From positions 1 through 32,598 of the forward strand of contig JANOZM010000006.1 of NCBI GenBank assembly GCA_031429355.1: 32,598 bases of DNA, read 5' to 3'. This DNA comes from JANOZM01 sp031429355 (GTDB taxonomy: Bacteria; Pseudomonadota; Gammaproteobacteria; Burkholderiales; Burkholderiaceae_E). Below the pieces are notes generated by a model. The model saw only the letters and a program-made list of their open reading frames with translations, made no database searches and was not told the origin of the DNA. Position numbers and translations under genes: made by a program. Shown here one piece after another: positions 23,475 to 31,688 of this stretch (positions within the stretch are counted from its first letter, which is position 1; every line of letters starts with the position of its first letter).

Positions 23475-24212
23475 CTACGAACTCCACGGTTTTGAGTACA
23501 GATCGGGCGACAGTTTACGCATTTCGGTTTCTATCCAAGTTTCGACTTCGAGCCTTATTTCTTCAATACTCCGCTCACCACATTCGATAGGTGGCCCAAA
23601 CGAAACTTTAACAATACCGGGACGTTTGACAAAAGGTTTTTTCGGCCAGACCTCGCCCGCATTAACCGCCACCGGAATAATAGTAGCCCCAGTGCGCTGC
23701 GCCAAGCGAATGCCCCCAGATCGATACTGTCCTTGTTGCCCTATTGGGATACGAGTGCCTTCAGGAAACATAATAATCCAGCGCCCTTGCGCTAATTTTT
23801 CTACACCTTGGCGCACAACGTCTTCAAATGAATCACGCCCTTTGCTACGATTAATATGAATCATATTAAGCAGCCAAATGCCCCATCCAAAAAAAGGTAC
23901 ATACAACAGTTCGCGTTTAAATACGTAGCAGCATTCGTGTTTAAGGTAGGTTGGAAAAAAGAATGTTTCCCAGGTACTTTGGTGTTTACTTAACAAAATA
24001 ATGTTACTGCGATTCAGGTGTTCGTTGCCCTGAACTTCATAGCGAATACCTAAAATTACCTTCGCACCCCAAATGGCTATGTTGAGCCATTTCATAGTGA
24101 TGTTGTAGCGCATGCGCCTAGGCAAAGGCAAAATTAACAAGCAAAGAAACGACCACGGTACTACCGTAACAAACTGGAACAGTGAGTAGATAATTGTTCG
24201 TATCAAAAGCAT
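23475..24212 (-). CDS. plsC: 1-acyl-sn-glycerol-3-phosphate acyltransferase (PlsC family)
   Basis: 245 residues from the ATG at 24212. An N-terminal hydrophobic helix (TIIYSLFQFVTVVPWSFLCL) precedes the catalytic HX4D-like motif. In this protein it reads SKHQSTWETFFF, with Glu instead of Asp, as in many betaproteobacterial members. The glycerol-phosphate-binding block FPEGTRIPIGQQGQYRSGG and PVAVNAGEVWP are intact. The enzyme acylates lysophosphatidate to phosphatidate at the inner membrane. The frame extends to a TTG at 24254, just after glyS, but the ATG matches the usual start just before the membrane segment. gmhB, which often lies between glyS and plsC in Burkholderiales, is missing. Confidence 0.93.
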   Translation of the reverse strand: MLLIRTIIYSLFQFVTVVPWSFLCLLILPLPRRMRYNITMKWLNIAIWGAKVILGIRYEVQGNEHLNRSNIILLSKHQSTWETFFFPTYLKHECCYVFKRELLYVPFFGWGIWLLNMIHINRSKGRDSFEDVVRQGVEKLAQGRWIIMFPEGTRIPIGQQGQYRSGGIRLAQRTGATIIPVAVNAGEVWPKKPFVKRPGIVKVSFGPPIECGERSIEEIRLEVETWIETEMRKLSPDLYSKPWSS

Positions 24213-24261
24213 TCGGTCTTTCAGCTCGTTTAAAAAAACTACCGTGAATCGCAACGCTAGT

Positions 24262-26415
24262 TTATACGGCCAAACGCGCTAAATCAGCCCCTTGGTTCAT
24301 TAATTGATGCAACTTTGCCAAAATTGCCAATCGGTTTGCGCGTACGGCAGGGTCGTCGGCCATGACCATCACATTGTCAAAAAAATTGTCCACCGGTTCG
24401 CGCAATGCAGCCATTGCTTGCAGACCGTTTTTAAACTCACCCTGGGTAAAATGTGTCTGGGCTTTGGCTTGAACAATTTGCAAAGCCAAAGCCAACTGTT
24501 GCTCGGCGGGTTCTATTAGTAATGCGGATTCAATGTGTCCCGCAATGCTTTGGCCTTCTGCCGATTTACGCAAAATATTGCCGATGCGTTTGTTGGCGGC
24601 TGCTAAGTTTTGCGCCTCTGGCAATGCAGCAAACGCAGTAACGGCGTCTAATCGCGCAATAAGGGAATGGGTAGCATTTGAGTCTCCAGCCAGTACAGCT
24701 TCAATTACAGCAGCTTCGTAACCCCGCTCTTTTAAATAGCCACGTAAACGGTCGACGATAAAACCGCTTAGGCCCTGCGCATCGGCAGTAAAGTTAGCAA
24801 CTGAACTAAACGCCGAAAAACCAATCGACATCACTTGGTTTAATTGCAACGGCAATTGCTTTTCAATTAGCATGCGTAGCAGGCCCAAAGCATGGCGGCG
24901 TAAAGCAAACGGATCACGATCACCCGTTGGGTGCTGACCAATTCCCCAAATTCCGCATAGGGTTTCTAACTTATCGGCCATCGCAACAATTAACCCAGCT
25001 TGAGTACTAGGTAAGTTATCGCCAGCAAACTTGGGCAGGTATTGCTCGGCAATCGCTTGCGCAACTTCGGAAGGTTCGCCGTCATGATTAGCGTAATACC
25101 GGCCCATGATGCCTTGTAGTTCGGGAAATTCGCCCACCATCCCAGTAATTAAATCGCATTTAGCTAACTGGGCTGCGCGCATTGCGTTACTAGAGTCAAC
25201 CGACAAGGCGGCTGCAATCGCACCACTCATTTGCTGTACCCGAGCCATGCGTTGTGCTTGCGAGCCCAACTTTGCGTGATAAACCACGGCTCCTAAAGAT
25301 TCGACGCGCGAAGCGAGGCTGGACTTTTTATCTTGCTCGAAAAAGAACTGGGCATCCGATAAGCGTGGTCGTACTACACGTTGGTTACCGTCCACAATAT
25401 TGATTGGGTCGGCTACTTCCATATTGGAAACTATTAAGAATTGATTGAGTAGTTGGCCCTTAGTGTCAAACAACGGAAAGTACTTTTGGTTGGTACGCAT
25501 CGTTAAAATTAGACATTCTTGTGGCACTGCTAAAAACGCCGACTCGAACTGACCTACATAAACCTTTGGCCATTCTACTAATGATGTGACTTCGTCTAAA
25601 TAAGGGGCCAGCTCGGCGGCTAATGCAGCTTGATCGGTGCGGCTGGCTTGATCGCTCAGCCTAGCCCCTAACGATGCAGCTTGAGTGAGTAATTGCGTTT
25701 CAATTGTAGCGCGTCGCTCGGTGTAACTGGCCATAACATGGGCTTGTTTTAACACGCTAGCGTAATGCTCTGGCGCACTAACTACTTTTACACCTTCGCT
25801 ATGAAAACGATGTCCTTCGGTTAAGTTGGCGCTTTGTAAACCTAAAATGGTTGCGGGAATAACCGTCGAGCCATGTAAGCAAATTAAGCGATGCGCGGGG
25901 CGTACAAAACTGACGTTGGTTATTCCATCGGCTAATTGGTACTGCATTAGTTTTGGAATCGGCAATGCCGCCAACGCTTCTTCGAGAACCGCTTGCAACA
26001 CCAGCGTTAGTTGTGCGCCCTTAATTGTAGTTTGTGCAAAAAAACAATCTTGTTTGCCGTCGTTCTCGCGGGTAAGGGCACTAACCGGAACCCCTTGTTT
26101 TTCGGCCCATTTTACTAGCGCTTGGGTGGGTTGACCTTGTGCGTCTTCACCTACTTTAGTCGACGGCCCTTTGATTTTAATGCTCTGGTCGTCGGCTTGC
26201 GAAGTGACACTGTTGAGTAAAACTGCCAAGCGGCGTGGTGTTGCAAACGACTGAAAATTTGGGTCGGCTAGCAATTGCTTTTTGCTTAGGGCAGCAACAA
26301 TACTCGCACTAAAACTATCACTAAGTTTTTGTAGCGCTTTTGGCGGCAGTTCTTCTGTAAACAGCTCAATTAAAAGCGGGGCGACGGCCGCAGCCGATAG
26401 ATGGGATGCAGACAT
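24262..26415 (-). CDS. glyS: Glycyl-tRNA synthetase beta subunit
   Basis: 717 residues, near the family length (about 690-710). It begins PLLIELFTEELPPKALQKLS, the hallmark of GlyS. The catalytic/HD-like core includes RPRLSDAQFFFEQDKKSSL and GIWGIGQHPTGDRDPFALRRHALG. The C-terminal anticodon-binding domain contains EPVDNFFDNVMVMADDPAVR. With GlyQ it forms the alpha2-beta2 enzyme charging tRNA-Gly. The ATG overlaps the glyQ stop by one base (TAATG), so subunit synthesis is coupled. Confidence 0.97.
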   Translation of the reverse strand: MSASHLSAAAVAPLLIELFTEELPPKALQKLSDSFSASIVAALSKKQLLADPNFQSFATPRRLAVLLNSVTSQADDQSIKIKGPSTKVGEDAQGQPTQALVKWAEKQGVPVSALTRENDGKQDCFFAQTTIKGAQLTLVLQAVLEEALAALPIPKLMQYQLADGITNVSFVRPAHRLICLHGSTVIPATILGLQSANLTEGHRFHSEGVKVVSAPEHYASVLKQAHVMASYTERRATIETQLLTQAASLGARLSDQASRTDQAALAAELAPYLDEVTSLVEWPKVYVGQFESAFLAVPQECLILTMRTNQKYFPLFDTKGQLLNQFLIVSNMEVADPINIVDGNQRVVRPRLSDAQFFFEQDKKSSLASRVESLGAVVYHAKLGSQAQRMARVQQMSGAIAAALSVDSSNAMRAAQLAKCDLITGMVGEFPELQGIMGRYYANHDGEPSEVAQAIAEQYLPKFAGDNLPSTQAGLIVAMADKLETLCGIWGIGQHPTGDRDPFALRRHALGLLRMLIEKQLPLQLNQVMSIGFSAFSSVANFTADAQGLSGFIVDRLRGYLKERGYEAAVIEAVLAGDSNATHSLIARLDAVTAFAALPEAQNLAAANKRIGNILRKSAEGQSIAGHIESALLIEPAEQQLALALQIVQAKAQTHFTQGEFKNGLQAMAALREPVDNFFDNVMVMADDPAVRANRLAILAKLHQLMNQGADLARLAV

Positions 26416-27356
26416 TATAAGAGGCGAGCCATGGGAGTTGCTTGAGCAGCATCTGTCGATGATGCAGTTTTAAGAGAATTGTTTTGCAGCGCTACCATTG
26501 GGAAACCCAAGGCTTCACGGCTGGCGTAATAACAAGCGGCGACGCCACGCGATAATGCACGTACTCGTCCAATGTAAGCGGCACGTTCGGTTACTGAAAT
26601 TGCGCCCCGAGCATCCAACAGGTTGAAAGTGTGGGAACATTTCATAATTCGCTCATAAGCCGGCAAAGCTAATTTACTTTCAATTAAACGTTTGGCTTCG
26701 GCTTCAAAATCATCGAAGTGACGGAACAACATTGCGGCATCGCTATGCTCAAAATTAAAGGTCGATTGTTCAACTTCATTTTGATGAAACACATCGCGGT
26801 AGGTAACGCCTTCGGTCCACACTAAGTCGTAAACTGTTTCAACCTTTTGCAAATACATTGCAAGTCGCTCTAGTCCATAAGTTATTTCACCAGTAATTGG
26901 TTGGCATTTTAAAGAACCCACTTCTTGAAAGTAAGTGAACTGGGTAACTTCCATTCCGTTTAACCATACTTCCCAGCCTAAGCCCCAGGCACCTAAAGTA
27001 GGCGATTCCCAATCGTCCTCAACAAAACGAATATCGTTCGTTTGCGTATCGACACCCAGTGCACGTAACGAGCCTAAATACAATTCTAAAATATTCGGTG
27101 GGGAAGGCTTTAGTACGACCTGATATTGATAGTAATGCTGCAAGCGGTTCGGGTTGTCGCCGTAGCGGCCGTCTTTAGGGCGACGCGAGGGTTGGACATA
27201 CGCAGCCCGCCAAGGCTCCGGCCCAATGGCCCGTAAAAAAGTGCCGGTATGGAAAGTGCCAGCGCCGACTTCCATATCGTAAGGTTGCAAAAGGGCGCAA
27301 CCGTGTTGGTCCCAATAATTTTGTAATGTCAGAATAATTTGCTGAAAGGTCAGCAT
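26415..27356 (-). CDS. glyQ: Glycyl-tRNA synthetase alpha subunit
   Basis: 313 residues. It opens LTFQQIILTLQNYWDQHGCA and carries the class II core EVGAGTFHTGTFLRAIGPEP, YVQPSRRPKDGRYGDNPNRL and ITYGLERLAMYLQ. These bind ATP and glycine. The C-terminal 20 or so residues (KTASSTDAAQATPMARLL) are not conserved. It starts 104 nt after lnt. That gap holds no strong promoter, so expression may come from upstream. Confidence 0.97.
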   Translation of the reverse strand: MLTFQQIILTLQNYWDQHGCALLQPYDMEVGAGTFHTGTFLRAIGPEPWRAAYVQPSRRPKDGRYGDNPNRLQHYYQYQVVLKPSPPNILELYLGSLRALGVDTQTNDIRFVEDDWESPTLGAWGLGWEVWLNGMEVTQFTYFQEVGSLKCQPITGEITYGLERLAMYLQKVETVYDLVWTEGVTYRDVFHQNEVEQSTFNFEHSDAAMLFRHFDDFEAEAKRLIESKLALPAYERIMKCSHTFNLLDARGAISVTERAAYIGRVRALSRGVAACYYASREALGFPMVALQNNSLKTASSTDAAQATPMARLL

Positions 27357-27460
27357 GGCGGTACCCGAAAATTGTTTAACGCCATTTTACCGTCAGGTAG
27401 CGGGTTTATTGCTCATTCAGTTGTGCAAAGCTTCTTTATCGCCGATATATCAGGCGCGCG

Positions 27461-29101
27461 TCAACGCCGCGGCCGTAGTGCAACGAAGCAAATTGCCAAG
27501 AGCAAAGTTAACGTTAGCAACGTAACAGGCCAGTTGCCGTAGCGCATATAAGGCGTTAAACCGGTCCTACCTTTAACCGATACACTAAGAATGCCAAGTT
27601 GATCTTGCGGCAAAAACTGTTCTACTTTACCCACTGCATTGATGTGAACCGTTGCACCGGTATTGGTAGAACGCAGGGTGGGGCGTTGTGTTTCTAACGT
27701 ACGCATACGGGCAATTTGTAGATGCTGAGGAATGGCTTTGGATTGCCCAAACCATGCCAAATTACTTACGTTAACTAAAATGTCTGCATCGTGGGCGCGG
27801 GCTGCGATTTCCTCGCCAAATAGATCTTCATAACAAATGTTGATGCCTAACCCAATCGTTGTCGTGCCGATCTTGTACGCATAAGCAGGCCGCTCAAACG
27901 AGCCGCGATTCATATTACCCAGTGGCATATTCATCAGCTTTACAAACCAGTCAAACCCCCACGGAATAAATTCGCCAAACGGCACTAAATGATGTTTGTC
28001 GTAACGGTATGCCGAGCGAATCGACGGGCTAGTAATAGACCCAATATCCTCTATCTTATCAATGACCACAGCACTATTTGAAACCAGAATTCGCTCGTTA
28101 TCTTCGGCACTTCTTTCAATAATGGGAAGCCCTATAACAATCGTTTTAGCTTGGCTTAGTTGCTCTTGTAGTGCTTTAAAAACCGGTTCTGATGTTGCCT
28201 CAAACACTCTAGGCCACACTGTTTCCGGCAAGATCACCAAGGGTGCGGTTGCGCCAGCTAATGCTTTGGTAATGGTTTCAAAATTTTCGCCAATTTTTTC
28301 TGGGCGAAATTTCATTGATTGCTCTATTGCCGGTTGAATCAAGCTAGCTTGAATTGCGGGTTTTTCGGTAGTAAAAGTAATTTTCGCAAACTGTGGAAGC
28401 GCTAAAACCAGCGCTGTAATCACTACAAAAACTGGCCATTGGTTTACGCGTTTAGTCGTTTGCTTAACGGCATGGCCAACTAAAGCAAAAGCGAATGCAC
28501 TCGCAATGGCGCAGGCCGCAAATCCAATACCGTAAACACCAAGTAACGGAGCCAAAGTGGCTAACGGGCTGTCCGCGTGCGCGTAGCCAATTGCAGCCCA
28601 TGGAAAGCCAGTCATTAAATAGCCGCGCGCCAGTTCGCCTAAGGTAATTGCGGCGACGAACAAAGTCACAAATCCTAAGCCGCGAACCTTAGTCCAAAAT
28701 AGGGTTAATTTTTTTGAACAAATAACGGCACTTGCTAAACCTGTAAATAATGCTAGGTACCCAGCGAATAAGCCAGCTGCCGACGCTGCCAAAAGCGATG
28801 CCATGCCACCATACTGATGCATGCTGACATACACCCAACCCACGCCGTTAACGAACCAGCCAAAAGCAAAAGCAAAGCCTATCCACCAGCCTTGGCGTGC
28901 ACTGTGGCCGTACTTTAAAAGCGCTGCGGCAAGGCTTGCTAATGTAAATAGTTGTACTAAGGCGTCTAGCGAAAACAATGCGTTTTCGCCAAAAACACTG
29001 GTGCCAAAAAAATTATGAAAAGTCTGCCCGTGTAACGCACCAGTGATTAAAAGTGCCAACAGCAATTTGGCTGGAAGCTGCCCTAACAACCGACTAATCA
29101 T
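27461..29101 (-). CDS. lnt: Apolipoprotein N-acyltransferase Lnt
   Basis: 546 residues. The N-terminal half holds six or so membrane helices (for example LLLALLITGALHG and FGWFVNGVGWVYVSMHQYGG). A periplasmic nitrilase-like domain follows from about residue 245. The catalytic triad is visible: Glu293 (VILPETVWPR), Lys369 (DKHHLVPFGEFIPWG) and Cys423 (NICYEDLFG). A last helix lies near the C-terminus (WPVTLLTLTLLLAICFVA). Lnt adds the third acyl chain to lipoproteins, completing maturation of Pal and the DUF5666 lipoprotein made in this window. It overlaps corC by 8 nt. Confidence 0.96.
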   Translation of the reverse strand: MISRLLGQLPAKLLLALLITGALHGQTFHNFFGTSVFGENALFSLDALVQLFTLASLAAALLKYGHSARQGWWIGFAFAFGWFVNGVGWVYVSMHQYGGMASLLAASAAGLFAGYLALFTGLASAVICSKKLTLFWTKVRGLGFVTLFVAAITLGELARGYLMTGFPWAAIGYAHADSPLATLAPLLGVYGIGFAACAIASAFAFALVGHAVKQTTKRVNQWPVFVVITALVLALPQFAKITFTTEKPAIQASLIQPAIEQSMKFRPEKIGENFETITKALAGATAPLVILPETVWPRVFEATSEPVFKALQEQLSQAKTIVIGLPIIERSAEDNERILVSNSAVVIDKIEDIGSITSPSIRSAYRYDKHHLVPFGEFIPWGFDWFVKLMNMPLGNMNRGSFERPAYAYKIGTTTIGLGINICYEDLFGEEIAARAHDADILVNVSNLAWFGQSKAIPQHLQIARMRTLETQRPTLRSTNTGATVHINAVGKVEQFLPQDQLGILSVSVKGRTGLTPYMRYGNWPVTLLTLTLLLAICFVALRPRR

Positions 29102-29984
29102 CGGCCTCGTCGCGCGCCTTGTGCGATTCTTGCGGTTCGACTAGGAGTAATTGCAATTGGCGTCCATCGGCGCGTAATACTTCAAACCGTAAGCCTTCTA
29201 AAACAACCGCCTCACCGCGACGGGGAACTCGACCAAATTGATCTGTAACTAAGCCACCAACAGTATCAAACTCGTCGTCAGAAAAGCCCGTTTTAAAATA
29301 TTGGTTAAATTGTGAAATTTCTGTAATTGCCTTGACCCGATGGCGCTTGCCCACTAGGGTCTGCTCCATTTCAACAATATGGTCGTCAGCTTCATCAAAG
29401 TCGAACTCGTCTTCGATATCGCCAACAATTTGCTCTAGCACATCTTCGATTGTGATCATGCCAGCAACGCCACCATACTCGTCCACTACAATTGCAATGT
29501 GGTTGCGGTTTAATTTAAAGTCGCGCAGTAAAACATTCAGGCGTTTACTTTCAGGAATAAAAACGGCTGGCCGCAACATTGCGCGTACGTCGAAATCGTT
29601 TTCTGCATAAAAGCGCAACAAATCTTTAGAATGCAAAATACCGATGACGTTATCGCGCTCATCATCGAGCACCGGAAACCGCGAGTGGCCGGTAGAAATT
29701 ACAAAGGGAATAAATTCGTCAGGCGTTTGCTTAATATTAATTGCGTCCATCTGCGAACGCGGAACCATGATATCCCGGACGGCTAATTGCGATACTTGCA
29801 AGACGCCTTCAATCATTGAAAGCGCATCGCCATCAATGATTTCTTTATCGCGCGAAGTACGCAACGATTCAAGTAACTGTTCGCGGTTTTCTGGCGCTCG
29901 GCCAAAGAGGGTAGCCAACCGCTCGATCATTGATTTGGCTTTGGACTGCGCGTTGGGCGCAGGATGGTCTGGCATTGCAGTCAT
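29094..29984 (-). CDS. corC: CorC/HlyC-family CBS-domain protein (ion transport associated)
   Basis: 296 residues, soluble. Two CBS motifs (QLAVRDIMVPRSQMDAINI and AMLRPAVFIPESKRLNVLL, with HIAIVVDEYGGVAGMITIED) bind adenine nucleotides. The C-terminal CorC_HlyC domain (about 210-285) contains FDTVGGLVTDQFGRVPRRGE. The family (CorC/YbeX) is linked to magnesium/cobalt homeostasis and ribosome function, and its gene usually neighbours ybeY and lnt, as here. No membrane DUF21 domain is present, so it is the short form. It lies about 122 nt after ybeY, the largest gap in this run, with no clear terminator. Confidence 0.92.
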   Translation of the reverse strand: MTAMPDHPAPNAQSKAKSMIERLATLFGRAPENREQLLESLRTSRDKEIIDGDALSMIEGVLQVSQLAVRDIMVPRSQMDAINIKQTPDEFIPFVISTGHSRFPVLDDERDNVIGILHSKDLLRFYAENDFDVRAMLRPAVFIPESKRLNVLLRDFKLNRNHIAIVVDEYGGVAGMITIEDVLEQIVGDIEDEFDFDEADDHIVEMEQTLVGKRHRVKAITEISQFNQYFKTGFSDDEFDTVGGLVTDQFGRVPRRGEAVVLEGLRFEVLRADGRQLQLLLVEPQESHKARDEADD

Positions 29985-30106
29985 TTGTAACTATGGGGTG
30001 CCAAGAATACCTGAGAAAGCAGTTGTGAAACGGCCGCAGTTAAGGAAATACAAGGGAATTTTGCGCGATTCATTAAGCTATTGTTAGCGCTTACTGTTGT
30101 AAAAGT

Positions 30107-30619
30107 CTATTGTTCGTAGGGGTTGGCAATTCCGAGGTCGGCCAAAACAGCGATTTCAATACCTTCCATTTGCGCGGCCTCGCGTGCTTTTTCATGGTCC
30201 ATTCCACGTGCATGCAACACCCCATGAATCAGTAAATGAGCCAAGTGATCAAGCAATTTTTTACCTTGTTCGCGGGCTTCTTTGCGTACAACCGGCATAC
30301 AAAGAACGAGGTCGGCGCACAAGGGAATTTGAGAATAAGGAAAGGTAAGAATATTTGTGGGGTAGTTCTTTTTGCGAAACTGATGGTTTAAATATTGTCC
30401 CTCGACAGTGCCAACAAAGCGGATAGTCAGTTGATTGTCGCCATCTGGATTTACCGCTGCTGTTGTTGAACTTGCGCTGGGCTCTTTGTTATTTTTGGCT
30501 GTTATTTTTGGCGAATTTGCTGATGTCAATGCAGCGTTTATGCCCGCTTTTAACCAGCGTTTCATTTGCGTCTCGGATGCAGGCAAAGTTACCTTGGCGG
30601 TTTGAAATTCAAACTTCAT
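30107..30619 (-). CDS. ybeY: Endoribonuclease / rRNA maturation factor YbeY
   Basis: 170 residues. The zinc-binding signature HGVLHARGMDH (His132, His136, His142) is intact. YPTNILTFPY is the conserved substrate-side block. YbeY matures the 3' end of 16S rRNA and supports ribosome quality control. Residues about 35-62 (from NSPKITAKNNKEPSASSTTA) are a hydrophilic insertion not present in E. coli YbeY. I chose the ATG at 30619 because AGGG lies just upstream and the protein matches family starts; the longer frame to 30658 lies inside phoH. It overlaps phoH by 11 nt. Confidence 0.93.
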   Translation of the reverse strand: MKFEFQTAKVTLPASETQMKRWLKAGINAALTSANSPKITAKNNKEPSASSTTAAVNPDGDNQLTIRFVGTVEGQYLNHQFRKKNYPTNILTFPYSQIPLCADLVLCMPVVRKEAREQGKKLLDHLAHLLIHGVLHARGMDHEKAREAAQMEGIEIAVLADLGIANPYEQ

Positions 30620-31688
30620 CGTCGCCCTGCAAATTTCCCGCTTCGTAGGCGTCAACAATTCGGCCTACTAAAGCATGTCGAACTACATCAATGCTGGCAA
30701 ATTTAGAAAAAGAAATACCGCGCACGCGACCCAGCACTTGGCGTGCATCTACCAAGCCAGACTTTACATTTTTCGGTAAATCAACCTGAGTTACGTCGCC
30801 AGTAATAACCGCTTTGCTACCGAAACCCAGCCGCGTTAAAAACATTTTCATTTGTTCGGCAGTGGTATTTTGGGCTTCGTCCAAAATTACAAAAGCGTGG
30901 TTTAGCGTACGGCCGCGCATGTAGGCCAATGGCGCAATTTCAATAACTTGGCGCTCGAATAACTTATTTGTACGCTCAAAACCCAGTAGGTCGTAAAGTG
31001 CATCGTACAAAGGGCGCAAGTAGGGATCGACTTTTTGATTCAGATCGCCTGGTAAAAAACCAAGGCGCTCACCTGCTTCAACCGCCGGTCTCGTTAGCAC
31101 GATGCGTTTGATTAAATCGCGCTCGAGGGCATCGACCGCACAGGCCACCGCAAGATAAGTTTTACCTGTACCTGCAGGGCCAATCCCAAAAGTAACATCA
31201 TGGGTTTGGATGTTGCGAAGGTAGTTGCGTTGGTTTGCAGTGCGGCCAGCTAAATCCGCGCGGCGGGTTTGTAATGTCGGTGAATCGTCTTTTGCCGATT
31301 CACTATTTTTGTTCTTTGTTGGTGCTGTTTCTGCTTTGACTTCAGCCTCGCTGACTAAAGCTGTCGGCCCAAAGCCATGACTGGTTTCAACCAACATCAA
31401 TTGCAAATCTTCGGGGGAAATTGCTGCCCGAGCCTTTGATTCTAGTAGTCCTAAAAAAACAACCGTGTGCTCTACATTTGCGCGTGCGCCAGACAACTCA
31501 AAATGATCTCCACGGCGTTTAATGCGAATTGAAAACGCAATTTCGATTTGCCGTAGGTGCTGGTCCACGGGGCCGCAAAAATTCAACAGCCGTTCGTTGG
31601 TACTGCTGGGCAGCGTCCATTCGGCGGCATATTTTGAATTGATCGGGGAAACAAATGCAGTGACGACTTGAGGCGCAGCAGTGGCCAT
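30609..31688 (-). CDS. ybeZ: PhoH-family ATPase (PhoH-like, YbeZ)
   Basis: 359 residues. After an N-terminal KH-like/variable part and a charged linker (about 112-140) comes the P-loop ATPase. Walker A is GIGPAGTGKTYLA (about 168-180) and Walker B is HAFVILDEAQN (about 265-274). DPYLRPLYDALYDLLG and AYMRGRTLNHAF are family blocks, and TGDVTQVDLP the sensor. YbeZ works with YbeY in rRNA processing, and their genes overlap here. The start touches the stop of the upstream surface-protein gene (TAA then ATG) and has only a weak AAAG-type ribosome-binding site. Confidence 0.94.
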   Translation of the reverse strand: MATAAPQVVTAFVSPINSKYAAEWTLPSSTNERLLNFCGPVDQHLRQIEIAFSIRIKRRGDHFELSGARANVEHTVVFLGLLESKARAAISPEDLQLMLVETSHGFGPTALVSEAEVKAETAPTKNKNSESAKDDSPTLQTRRADLAGRTANQRNYLRNIQTHDVTFGIGPAGTGKTYLAVACAVDALERDLIKRIVLTRPAVEAGERLGFLPGDLNQKVDPYLRPLYDALYDLLGFERTNKLFERQVIEIAPLAYMRGRTLNHAFVILDEAQNTTAEQMKMFLTRLGFGSKAVITGDVTQVDLPKNVKSGLVDARQVLGRVRGISFSKFASIDVVRHALVGRIVDAYEAGNLQGDDEV

